Shown here one piece after another: positions 26,258 through 34,494 of a stretch of DNA of 64,000 nucleotides; position 1 is the first letter of the stretch, and every line of letters begins with the position of its first letter. The notes below the pieces were generated by a model that saw only the letters and a program-made list of their open reading frames with translations, was not told the DNA's origin and did not search any database. The DNA lies in NCBI RefSeq assembly GCF_003479405.1, contig NZ_QUHB01000001.1, positions 186,001-250,000 of the forward strand. Reading direction: 5' to 3'. This DNA is from Eubacterium sp. AF16-48. Lineage in GTDB: Bacteria > Bacillota > Clostridia > Lachnospirales > Lachnospiraceae. Both the position numbers and the translations under genes were made by a program.

Positions 26258-27127
26258 ATGGAGAATAAAACCAAAGCAAGTAAAATAAAAATTTCTACAA
26301 TAATCATCTATATCTTCCTTATTGCATGGGCAATGACAACAATTTTTCCATTAATATGGTCAATTTTAAACTCATTTAAGGATAGAAAGGCTATATATAG
26401 TAATTCCTTTTCACTTCCTTTTGGAGATTTGTTTTCATTGGATAATTATGTAAAAATATTTGACAATTACGATATTATAAGTGCATATAAAAACAGTTTC
26501 ATTATTTCAGGAACAGTGGCTGTGGTTGTTATTTTGTTATCGGGAATGGCTGCTTATGTACTTACAAGATACAAATTTAAAGGAAAAGGTATTCTTCTGG
26601 CGCTTTTGTATGCGGGAATGATGTTCCCAATTTATTCCACAATTATTCCGGTATTCAGATTAGAATCTGCATGGGGATTAGTTAATACAAATAGCGTTGG
26701 TGCACATCTTTTATCGGTAATTTTACCGCAGATTGCAGGTAATATGTCATTTGCCATTATTGTATTATCAAGTTATATACAGGGATTGCCTGTTGAATTA
26801 GAAGAAGCAGCATATATGGAAGGATGTAACATATTCCAGATTTATTTTAAAGTTATAATGCCTCTTAGCAAGCCATCATTTGTTACGGTAGGAATATTTA
26901 GTTTCCTATGGAGTTACAATGATTTGTTCACACAGATGTTCTTCTTAAGAACAAAGGAGAACTGGGCAATTACGGTTTTACTTAATAACATATCTTCAAA
27001 AGAGGGTGTAAACTACGGAATGTTATTTGCTTCCGTTACATTAATAGTTGTTCCGGTACTTGTTGTTTACTTATGTTTACAGAAGTACATTATTAAAGGA
27101 ATGACTGTAGGTGCCGTAAAGGGTTAA
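26258..27127 (+). CDS. ABC transporter permease (MalG-type sugar permease)
   Basis: A 289-residue partner permease with six helices, opening with IIIYIFLIAWAMTTIFPLIW. The EAA loop reads ELEEAAYMEGCNIFQIYFKV, and the C-terminus (KYIIKGMTVGAVKG) matches the MalG-type ending. An ideal AGGAGG is 6 nt before the ATG. With the binding protein and the MalF-type subunit it forms an importer for an oligosaccharide. Confidence 0.93.
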   Translation: MENKTKASKIKISTIIIYIFLIAWAMTTIFPLIWSILNSFKDRKAIYSNSFSLPFGDLFSLDNYVKIFDNYDIISAYKNSFIISGTVAVVVILLSGMAAYVLTRYKFKGKGILLALLYAGMMFPIYSTIIPVFRLESAWGLVNTNSVGAHLLSVILPQIAGNMSFAIIVLSSYIQGLPVELEEAAYMEGCNIFQIYFKVIMPLSKPSFVTVGIFSFLWSYNDLFTQMFFLRTKENWAITVLLNNISSKEGVNYGMLFASVTLIVVPVLVVYLCLQKYIIKGMTVGAVKG

Positions 27128-27131
27128 AAAA

Positions 27132-27175
27132 TTTGCCATTTTGTGTTAAAATATTAAGAACATAAAAATGGCAAA
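27132..27175. promoter_or_regulatory. Perfect 11-bp inverted repeat before the response regulator gene
   Basis: TTTGCCATTTT (27132-27142) and AAAATGGCAAA (27165-27175) are perfect inverse complements with a 22-bp gap; the right arm overlaps the SD (AAAGGAG). There is no T tail, so it is not a normal terminator. It could be an operator or an mRNA hairpin that limits translation of the regulator. Confidence 0.45.
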
Positions 27176-27186
27176 GGAGAAAAATT

Positions 27187-28026
27187 ATGTATAAAGTTGT
27201 CATAGTTGATGATGAGCCAATCATCGTTGAAGGTTTACAAAAGGGGATTGAGTGGGCAAATTGGAATTGTGAAATAGTAGGAACAGGAAGTAATGGATTA
27301 GAAGGGTTACAATTAGTAAAGGAATTACAGCCTGATATTCTCATTTCAGATATATCAATGACTAATATGGATGGTTTGGCAATGGTTGCCGCTGTCAAAT
27401 CAGAATATCCTAATATTGAGGTTTGCCTTCTTACCGGATTCAGAAATTTTGAGTACGCACAGCAGGCTATTAAGCTGGGAGTAACAAGATTTTTACTTAA
27501 GCCGTCAAAGTTTGATGAATTAGAGGAAGCAATTGATGCTATGATAAAAAATCTCCAGTCCAAAGGAGATATGGGCGAGGAGTCAGATAGTGATATCTGG
27601 GATTTAAGTGATCCGGAAGAAAAATATCTCTATGATACATTTATTAAAAACAGAGTCATAGACGAATCAGATTACGAAGGGAAACTTAAGTTTACTGATG
27701 CAAACAATTACATAATCAAAAATGCCATAAAATTCATGTATGAGCACTATGTTTTGAAATTAAGTCTTGTAGATGTGGCTGACCAGTGCTTTATAAGTAA
27801 CTGGCATCTTAGCAAGTTGTTAAATCAGTATACGGGAAAAGGTTTCTTTGAAATAATTAATAGAATTCGTATTGACAAAGCAAAAGAATTATTGAAAACT
27901 ACGTCATACAAGATTCAGGATATTTCTGAAAAAATAGGTTTTCAGGACGTTACCCATTTTTCAAGAATTTTTAAAAATTATGAAGGAGTGTCACCTAAGG
28001 AATTCAGAAATAATACCAACGTATGA
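27187..28026 (+). CDS. YesN-type response regulator (REC + AraC DNA-binding domain)
   Basis: A 279-residue transcription regulator. The receiver domain (1-120) has the acidic pair in VDDEP, the phospho-acceptor Asp55 in LISDISM and Lys107 in LLKPSKF. The C-terminal domain (about 180-275) has two AraC-type helix-turn-helix units, with IQDISEKIGFQDVTHFSRIF and SPKEFR as the signature. It is shorter than typical YesN proteins because the linker is brief. It probably pairs with the sensor kinase at 21872 and activates the transporter and catabolic genes. It lies 22 bp before nagB. Confidence 0.93.
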   Translation: MYKVVIVDDEPIIVEGLQKGIEWANWNCEIVGTGSNGLEGLQLVKELQPDILISDISMTNMDGLAMVAAVKSEYPNIEVCLLTGFRNFEYAQQAIKLGVTRFLLKPSKFDELEEAIDAMIKNLQSKGDMGEESDSDIWDLSDPEEKYLYDTFIKNRVIDESDYEGKLKFTDANNYIIKNAIKFMYEHYVLKLSLVDVADQCFISNWHLSKLLNQYTGKGFFEIINRIRIDKAKELLKTTSYKIQDISEKIGFQDVTHFSRIFKNYEGVSPKEFRNNTNV

Positions 28027-28048
28027 TTGATAGTGGAAAGGAATCAAT

Positions 28049-28786
28049 ATGCGTATTGTCAAAGCGGAGGATTATTATTCAATGAGCAGAATGGCAGCTA
28101 ACATTATCTCTGCCCAGATAATAATGAAACCTAAATGTGTTATCGGACTGGCAACAGGTTCGACACCACTTGGAACTTATGCACAGCTTATAGAGTGGTA
28201 TAAAAAGGGCGATTTGGATTTTAGCGAAGTAACGACAATTAATTTAGATGAATATAAAGGACTATCACCTGAAAACGACCAAAGTTATCGTTATTTCATG
28301 AATAAAAATCTGTTTGACCATATTAACATTAAAAAAGAAAATACTTATGTACCAAACGGATTAGAGCCTGACTCTAAGAAAGCATGTGATGAGTACAATG
28401 AGATTATCAGGAAAAGCGGAGGGGTGGATTTACAGCTGTTAGGTCTTGGAAATAACGGACATATAGGATTTAACGAACCTGATGAGGCTTTTGAAAAAGA
28501 AACTCATTGTGTAAAATTATCAGAAAGTACAGTTAACGCAAATTCTCGTTTTTTTGAAAATATAGATGATGTACCAAAGGAAGCATATACCATGGGCATC
28601 AAATCAATTATGCAGGCAAAGAAAATTGTTATTGTTGTAAATGGTAAAAACAAGGCTGAAATAGTTAAGAAAGCATTTTTTGGACCGGTAACTCCAAATG
28701 TTCCGGCTTCAGTTTTACAGTTACATAACGATGTAACGTTAGTAGGTGATGCAGAGGCTTTAGAACTTATAGATGAATATATCTGA
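28049..28786 (+). CDS. nagB: Glucosamine-6-phosphate deaminase
   Basis: A 245-residue cytoplasmic enzyme that converts glucosamine-6-phosphate to fructose-6-phosphate and ammonia. The phosphate-binding loop GLATGSTPLGTY is at residues 32-43, followed by TINLDEYKGL with the proton-acceptor Asp, and the signature LGLGNNGHIGFNEP with the catalytic His. The length matches the short monomeric/dimeric Gram-positive NagB. GGAAAGGAA precedes the ATG. It is followed at once by nagA, completing amino-sugar catabolism in the cluster. Confidence 0.96.
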   Translation: MRIVKAEDYYSMSRMAANIISAQIIMKPKCVIGLATGSTPLGTYAQLIEWYKKGDLDFSEVTTINLDEYKGLSPENDQSYRYFMNKNLFDHINIKKENTYVPNGLEPDSKKACDEYNEIIRKSGGVDLQLLGLGNNGHIGFNEPDEAFEKETHCVKLSESTVNANSRFFENIDDVPKEAYTMGIKSIMQAKKIVIVVNGKNKAEIVKKAFFGPVTPNVPASVLQLHNDVTLVGDAEALELIDEYI

Positions 28787-28800
28787 TATGGAGGCAAAAA

Positions 28801-29922
28801 ATGCTTATTAAAAACGGTTTAGTTTTTACAAAAGATTTTAAATTTGAAAAAAAGGATATTCTTATTAAAGATGGAATTATAGAAAAAGTAGATGATTTTA
28901 TTAAAGCAGATAACATTGATGAAAATCATATTGTTGATGCTTTGGGACTTAAGGTAATTCCGGGACTAACGGATATTCATTTTCACGGTTGTGTGGGATA
29001 TGATTTTTGCGATGGAACTGATGAAGCCATAAGTGCTATGGCAAAGTATCAGTTAAGTAATGGTGTTACAAATATCTGTCCTGCTACAATGACATTACCA
29101 TTAGAAAGGCTTAAAAAAATTTGTTCAGTTGCAGCTAATCACAAATCAGGTGAAGGTGAGGCTGTTTTATGTGGAATTAATTTAGAGGGTCCATTTGTTT
29201 CACCTCATAAGTGCGGGGCGCAAAATCCGGAATATGTCCATAAGCCGGATGTGGAATTTTTAGAGGAATTAATTAAGGATTCTAAGGGACTTACAAAGCT
29301 TGTGACCATTGCACCGGAAGTAAATGGTGCCATTGATTGTATAAAGGCTTTAAAAGATAAAATTTCATTTTCAGTAGGACATACAATTGCTAATTATAAT
29401 GAAGCAAAATTAGCCTTTGATATGGGAGCTAATCACATTACTCATCTCTATAATGCAATGACCGGTCTGACTCACAGAGAACCGGGAGTTGTAGGGGCAG
29501 CTGCAGAAAATGAAAGGGTTATGGCTGAAATGATTTGTGATGGCATACACATTCATCCTGCGGCAATTAAGGCAGCATTTAAGATGTTTGGAGATGACAG
29601 AATTATTCTTATAAGTGACAGTACCATGGCATGTGGTATGCCTGAGGGTGAATACGAACTAGGTGGTTTACCGGTTTACTTAAAGGATAAGGCTGTAAGA
29701 CTTAAAGATGGAACATTAGCAGGTAGTGCCACAAATGTTTATGAATGTATGGTAAACATTATTAAAATGGGCATTCCTGAATGCAGTGCCATAAAAGCAG
29801 CAACATATAACCCGGCAAAATCTATAGGCATTCTTTCAGAATGTGGTACTATAGAGGACGGAAAGAGGGCAGGAATTGTTCTCATTGATGAAAATTATGA
29901 TATTAAAAAAGTAATCAGATAA
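28801..29922 (+). CDS. nagA: N-acetylglucosamine-6-phosphate deacetylase
   Basis: A 373-residue amidohydrolase that removes acetate from GlcNAc-6-phosphate. Visible metal and substrate residues are DIHFHGCVGYDF (about 62-73), NLEGPFVSPHK (metal-binding Glu), SVGHTIAN, THLYNAMTGLTHREPG (His contact to substrate) and LISDSTMACGM with the catalytic Asp. GGAGG lies 8 nt before the ATG and 14 nt after nagB. It is the last gene of the sugar cluster. Its presence is the main reason to favour a GlcNAc-containing substrate for the GH94 phosphorylase. Confidence 0.95.
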   Translation: MLIKNGLVFTKDFKFEKKDILIKDGIIEKVDDFIKADNIDENHIVDALGLKVIPGLTDIHFHGCVGYDFCDGTDEAISAMAKYQLSNGVTNICPATMTLPLERLKKICSVAANHKSGEGEAVLCGINLEGPFVSPHKCGAQNPEYVHKPDVEFLEELIKDSKGLTKLVTIAPEVNGAIDCIKALKDKISFSVGHTIANYNEAKLAFDMGANHITHLYNAMTGLTHREPGVVGAAAENERVMAEMICDGIHIHPAAIKAAFKMFGDDRIILISDSTMACGMPEGEYELGGLPVYLKDKAVRLKDGTLAGSATNVYECMVNIIKMGIPECSAIKAATYNPAKSIGILSECGTIEDGKRAGIVLIDENYDIKKVIR

Positions 29923-29930
29923 GTGTATCT

Positions 29931-29963
29931 TAAATTGAAAATTGTCAATTTATAAGTTATAAT
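29931..29963 (+). promoter_or_regulatory. Promoter with overlapping palindrome, abutting the start codon at 29971
   Basis: TTGAAA (29935-29940), a 17-nt spacer and TATAAT (29958-29963) lie 7 nt before the ATG, with no SD, so the mRNA should be leaderless. The palindrome TAAATTGA-N6-TCAATTTA (29931-29952) overlaps the -35 box and could bind a repressor. Confidence 0.65.
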
Positions 29964-29970
29964 CTTATTT

Positions 29971-32547
29971 ATGAGAAAGATTACATTAGGAATACTGGCT
30001 CATGTAGATGGTGGTAAAACTACTCTCTCTGAGTCAGTATTGTATTTAACGGGAAAAATAAGAAAATTAGGTCGTGTTGACCATAAAGATGCATATCTGG
30101 ATAATTTTCAGATGGAAAGAGACAGAGGAATAACGATCTTTTCAAAGCAGGCAGTCTTTGAATATAAGGATATGGAGGTAACATTATTAGATACTCCGGG
30201 ACATGTGGATTTTTCCACTGAGATGGAGCGAACATTGCAGGTATTAGATTATGCTGTTCTTCTTGTAAGTGCATCAGATGGCATACAGGGACATACTGAA
30301 ACATTATGGAAGCTTTTAGCCAGATACCAGATTCCAACTTTTATTTTTGTAAATAAAATGGATATGCCAAATGTAAGTGGCGATTTTGTTTTACATGAAT
30401 TAAAGGAAAAATTTGGAGATAATATTGTAAGATTTCAGGGAGATGTAGGCATATTAGAAGATATAGCCATGACTGATGAAAATGTTTTAGAGGAATATAT
30501 GGAAACAGGAAATATCAGTCAGGAAACCATTACTGAACTTATATTTGGCAGAAAGCTTTTTCCATGCTATTTTGGTGCGGCTTTAAAGCTTGAAGGAGTT
30601 GAAGATTTGTTAGAGGGGATATTTAAGTATACCTTTGAAACTGTGTACAGTGATAAATTCGGAGCCAAAATATATAAAATATCAAAGGATAATAACGGCA
30701 ACAGACTTACCCATATGAAAATCACCGGTGGAAAGTTGTCTGTTAAGGAAAGCATTAAAGGAAGCAGTATAGATAGCGGTGAGTGGGAAGAAAAGGTAAA
30801 TGAAATAAGAATTTATTCCGGTGAAAAATACCAACCTGTAGGAAGTGTTGTGGCAGGAGATGTATGTGCCGTAACTGGCCTTACCAAAACATGTTCAGGT
30901 CAGGGATTGGGTCAGGAAGAAGAAAGTGAACCCCCTGGTTTAATACCTGTTCTTTGCTACAAAATTATTCCACCTGATGAGGTTAATATTAATCAGGCAT
31001 ATTTAAAAATAAAGGAATTAGAGGAAGAAGACCCTACCCTGCAATTAAAGTGGAATGGTGAAAAACAGGAAATAACAGCAAACGTTATGGGGCCTATTCA
31101 GATTCAGGTTTTAAAGCAGCTTATTAAGGAACGGTTTGACATGGATGTTGAATTTGGTTCTGCCGGAATTTTATATAAGGAAACTATAGGGGATTCGGTA
31201 ATTGGTGTTGGGCATTTTGAGCCTTTAAGACATTATGCAGAGGTTCATTTATTGTTAGAGCCGGCTGAACCGGGGAGTGGAATTATATTAGACTCAAAGG
31301 TTAAAGAAAATGATTTGACAAAAAACTGGCAAAGGCTTATTCTTACTCACTTAGCAGAAAAAGAGCATAAGGGAGTTTTAACAGGTGCACCAATTACTGA
31401 TATATGTATTACTATTGTTGCCGGAAAGGCACATTTAAAGCATACTGAAGGTGGTGATTTCAGACAGGCAACATACAGAGCCGTAAGACAGGGGTTAAAA
31501 AAGGCAAAATCAGTGCTTTTAGAGCCATATTATGATTTTACTTTGGATGTTCCGGCAGATTGTGTGGGAAGAGCTATGAATGATATTAGCAGAATGTACG
31601 GCTATACAAATCCACCACAGTTGTCTGAAAGTAATGCCACCCTTAAGGGCTATGCACCGGTATCGGAAATCTGGAATTATATAACGGAAGTCAACGAGTA
31701 TACTCATGGTAAGGGAAGACTTACCTTAAAATATAAAGGCTATGCACCTTGTCACAATGAAGAGGAAGTTATTAATGAAATAGGATATGACAGTGAAAGC
31801 GATGTAAATAATCCTACAGGGTCTGTATTTTGTGCCCACGGTGCCGGATTTAATGTCCCGTGGGATTTGGTGGAAGATTATATGCACCTTAAGGATGAGA
31901 CTAATCTTAATAACATAGAGGTTGGGGAAATTACAACAATTAATACTGATACTCCGTCTAAGACCCGGTTAAATACTTATGCAGGAGATAAGGAATTAGA
32001 GGAAATTTTTGAGAGAACCTTCGGCAAAATAAAACGAAAAAAAATTGCTACACCTACTGTTAGAAGATATGACAGTAAACCTAAGGTTTATAAAGGAAAT
32101 AATAAGAATAATCTGGCAGAATGTGTTTTAGTAGACGGGTATAATATTATTTTTGCGTGGGATGAATTAAAAGAATTAGCTAAAGACAACATTGACGGGG
32201 CAAGGGATAAGCTTCTTGATATTATGTCTAATTATCAGGGATATAAAGGCTGTACCGTTATAGTTGTATTTGATGCTTATAATGTAAAAAGGCATACTGA
32301 AACAGTATACAAACATGATAATGTGTTTGTGGTGTATACAAGGGCAGCTGAAACAGCAGATATGTATATAGCAAAAACTACCCACAAAATGAGTAGCAAA
32401 TATAAAGTTACCGTTGCCACATCAGATGCCCTAGAGCAGCTGATTATTATGGGACATGGGGCACTAAGAATGTCTGCGATGAATTTCTTAGAGGAAGTTA
32501 AAAGAGTTGAAAACCTTATTAGCGAAAGCATAAATAAAGGAATTTAA
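29971..32547 (+). CDS. TetM-like ribosomal GTPase fused to a Rae1/YacP-type NYN nuclease domain
   Basis: An 858-residue fusion. Residues 1-650 follow EF-G-like ribosomal protection proteins: P-loop AHVDGGKTT (10-18), RGITI, DTPGHVDF, VNKMD, then EF-G domains III-V. Residues 718-858 match the NYN/PIN-like YacP family. The three acidic residues are kept: Asp722 in LVDGYNII, Asp768 in VVFDAY and Asp797 in ETADMY. B. subtilis Rae1 (YacP) cuts mRNA in the ribosomal A site during translation, which is near where TetM-type GTPases bind. The inferred role is ribosome rescue or translation-linked mRNA cleavage; tetracycline resistance is only a possibility. A basic linker (about 685-715) joins the two parts. 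The start has a promoter but no SD. Confidence 0.85.
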   Translation: MRKITLGILAHVDGGKTTLSESVLYLTGKIRKLGRVDHKDAYLDNFQMERDRGITIFSKQAVFEYKDMEVTLLDTPGHVDFSTEMERTLQVLDYAVLLVSASDGIQGHTETLWKLLARYQIPTFIFVNKMDMPNVSGDFVLHELKEKFGDNIVRFQGDVGILEDIAMTDENVLEEYMETGNISQETITELIFGRKLFPCYFGAALKLEGVEDLLEGIFKYTFETVYSDKFGAKIYKISKDNNGNRLTHMKITGGKLSVKESIKGSSIDSGEWEEKVNEIRIYSGEKYQPVGSVVAGDVCAVTGLTKTCSGQGLGQEEESEPPGLIPVLCYKIIPPDEVNINQAYLKIKELEEEDPTLQLKWNGEKQEITANVMGPIQIQVLKQLIKERFDMDVEFGSAGILYKETIGDSVIGVGHFEPLRHYAEVHLLLEPAEPGSGIILDSKVKENDLTKNWQRLILTHLAEKEHKGVLTGAPITDICITIVAGKAHLKHTEGGDFRQATYRAVRQGLKKAKSVLLEPYYDFTLDVPADCVGRAMNDISRMYGYTNPPQLSESNATLKGYAPVSEIWNYITEVNEYTHGKGRLTLKYKGYAPCHNEEEVINEIGYDSESDVNNPTGSVFCAHGAGFNVPWDLVEDYMHLKDETNLNNIEVGEITTINTDTPSKTRLNTYAGDKELEEIFERTFGKIKRKKIATPTVRRYDSKPKVYKGNNKNNLAECVLVDGYNIIFAWDELKELAKDNIDGARDKLLDIMSNYQGYKGCTVIVVFDAYNVKRHTETVYKHDNVFVVYTRAAETADMYIAKTTHKMSSKYKVTVATSDALEQLIIMGHGALRMSAMNFLEEVKRVENLISESINKGI

Positions 32548-32554
32548 GAAGAAG

Positions 32555-32636
32555 GGGCTGTACTTTAACATAAATGTTATGATATGCTCCCTGTCAAGTA
32601 GACAGGGAGCATATCATTATAATACAGCCCTGTTTT
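32555..32636. terminator. Very long bidirectional terminator hairpin
   Basis: The 17-bp perfect core ATGATATGCTCCCTGTC/GACAGGGAGCATATCAT with a 5-nt loop is enclosed by a further GGGCTGTA/TACAGCCC stem (32555-32562 and 32623-32630). It lies between two converging genes and can terminate both. Confidence 0.8.
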
Positions 32637-32637
32637 C

Positions 32638-34482
32638 TTATTTTATATATTCTTTTAACCAGTAGCTTATCTGTATTATATATGCAAGCATCTGTGGACC
32701 TGCCATTAGCTGCCCATACCACGGCTTTCCGTAATCTTTTGGACTTTTTATAAAATTTACAAGTTTTTCTTTGTCAATTATTTCACTTAATTTTGGATTT
32801 GCATGAAATTCCTCTAAGGCAAGATTGCCTAAGAGTTTTTCATAATCAGGGTCATATGTTTTAGGATACGGACTTTTTTTACGGTACAAAACTTCTTTTG
32901 GAAGATAATTTTTCCCACATTCCACTAATAAACTTTTTGCCTGATTATTGTAACATTTGTATTTCCATGGAACATTAAACACATATTCTAAAATCCTGTA
33001 ATCCGCATAGGGAACACGGGCTTCAAGTCCTGAAAACATACTACATCTGTCCATACGGTTTAAAAGTGTCATCATAAACCATCGTACGTTTAAATAACAG
33101 ATTTTTCTCCTGTTTCTTTCAATTTTATCATCATCAATTAAATCAGGACATTCCTTAATGGTATTTAAATATTTTTCATTAATATATTCCTTTAAAGGAA
33201 GCTCTCTTATAAAATCATCTTTAAAAAGACAGGTTCTTGCGTCTAAATCATAAGACCATGGAAAGGTAGCCTGATTTAGCATATCGTCCCTATGAAACCA
33301 TGGATAACCTCCAAAGATTTCGTCAGCACATTCGCCGGTAAGGGTTACTTTACACTCCTGTGAAACTAAATTACAAAAATAAAGCATTGAAGATTCCACG
33401 TCAGCCATACAAGGCATATCCCTTGCAATCATGGCTTTGTATAAACAGTCAATCTGGTCTTTATTAGTACACTCAAGGTAGGAATGGTTACTGTGAATAT
33501 GATTAGCCATAATATCCACATAAGGTCTATCCTGGGTGCTTTGGAAGGAACTTGCCTTAAAATTCTTATTATTACCTAAAAAGTCAAAGGAATAGGTGTT
33601 TAATTTATCAGGGGCAAGTTTTTTTGCCACAATGGCTGAAACTAAACTGGAATCAAGACCTCCGGATAAAAAAGTACATATTGGAATATCTGAAACCATT
33701 TGTTTTTCAATGGCATCTTCGATTAAATAGGAGCAATGGTTAACTGTATCCTCATAGTTTTCAGTGTGAGGCTTAGATGTAAGCTTCCAATAGCATTTGT
33801 CACGGCACAAAATATTTTTATGGGAATCACAGGTGATTTCCATAAAATGTCCCGGAAGAAGTTCTTTTATGTTTTCAAAAACGCCATTTCCCGGAGTATG
33901 GGCAGGACCTAAGCCGATAATTTCGCACCAGCTTTCCTTATTTAATTCCGGCTCAATTCCGTAAGCAAAAATTCCCTTTATTTCTGATGAAAATACGAAC
34001 TGGTTAAAGTCGTAATGGTAAAATAAAGGTTTAACTCCAAGATGATCTCTTACAATAGTTAACGTGTTATCTTCGTATATTGCAAAGGAAAAAATCCCGT
34101 TTAGCTGGGAGAAAATTCTATGACCAAATACAAGGTAGCAGTACAAAATAACTTCGGTATCGCTGGTTGTTTTCAAAGTGACGGAGTACTCCTTTAACTT
34201 TTCTGTAAGCTCAGAAGTATTGTAAAGCTCCCCATTATATATAATAGTAGCAATCCGGTTACGATACATACAGGACATAGGCTGATGCCCGCCTTTTAAA
34301 TCCCTAATGGAAAGGCGGGTGTGGGCAAGACCTGCAAAACCTTCTAAATATATATCATCGTCATCCGGTCCACGGTGTTTTATTGATTTTTTCATATTAG
34401 TTAGTTTATTTGTAAGCAATCTACAGGAATGCTCATTAAACACGTCATGTTTAGTTTGAAAAAAACCGGCAATACCGCACAT
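32638..34482 (-). CDS. asnO: Asparagine synthetase, glutamine-hydrolysing (AsnO-like)
   Basis: A 614-residue enzyme that makes asparagine from aspartate, glutamine and ATP. Cys2 of MCGIAGFF is the glutaminase nucleophile. KHRGPDDDDIY and YNGELYN belong to the glutaminase domain; the synthetase domain has the pyrophosphate loop FLSGGLDSSLVSAI and the later LTGECADEIFGGYPW. Its size equals that of B. subtilis AsnO, which I recall as sporulation-associated. It lies 12 bp downstream of dpaB with a good SD (AAAGGAG), so it belongs to the dipicolinate operon and is likely expressed in the mother cell. The symbol is by context and size, so it is less certain than the enzyme class. Confidence 0.9.
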   Translation of the reverse strand: MCGIAGFFQTKHDVFNEHSCRLLTNKLTNMKKSIKHRGPDDDDIYLEGFAGLAHTRLSIRDLKGGHQPMSCMYRNRIATIIYNGELYNTSELTEKLKEYSVTLKTTSDTEVILYCYLVFGHRIFSQLNGIFSFAIYEDNTLTIVRDHLGVKPLFYHYDFNQFVFSSEIKGIFAYGIEPELNKESWCEIIGLGPAHTPGNGVFENIKELLPGHFMEITCDSHKNILCRDKCYWKLTSKPHTENYEDTVNHCSYLIEDAIEKQMVSDIPICTFLSGGLDSSLVSAIVAKKLAPDKLNTYSFDFLGNNKNFKASSFQSTQDRPYVDIMANHIHSNHSYLECTNKDQIDCLYKAMIARDMPCMADVESSMLYFCNLVSQECKVTLTGECADEIFGGYPWFHRDDMLNQATFPWSYDLDARTCLFKDDFIRELPLKEYINEKYLNTIKECPDLIDDDKIERNRRKICYLNVRWFMMTLLNRMDRCSMFSGLEARVPYADYRILEYVFNVPWKYKCYNNQAKSLLVECGKNYLPKEVLYRKKSPYPKTYDPDYEKLLGNLALEEFHANPKLSEIIDKEKLVNFIKSPKDYGKPWYGQLMAGPQMLAYIIQISYWLKEYIK

Positions 34483-34494
34483 AAAAAACTCCTT

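Noticed and set aside
29971..32547. Plain call of a mobile tetracycline resistance gene
   Set aside because: The gene has local base composition, sits beside housekeeping-type genes with no mobile element, and carries a C-terminal nuclease domain absent from Tet(M/O/W).
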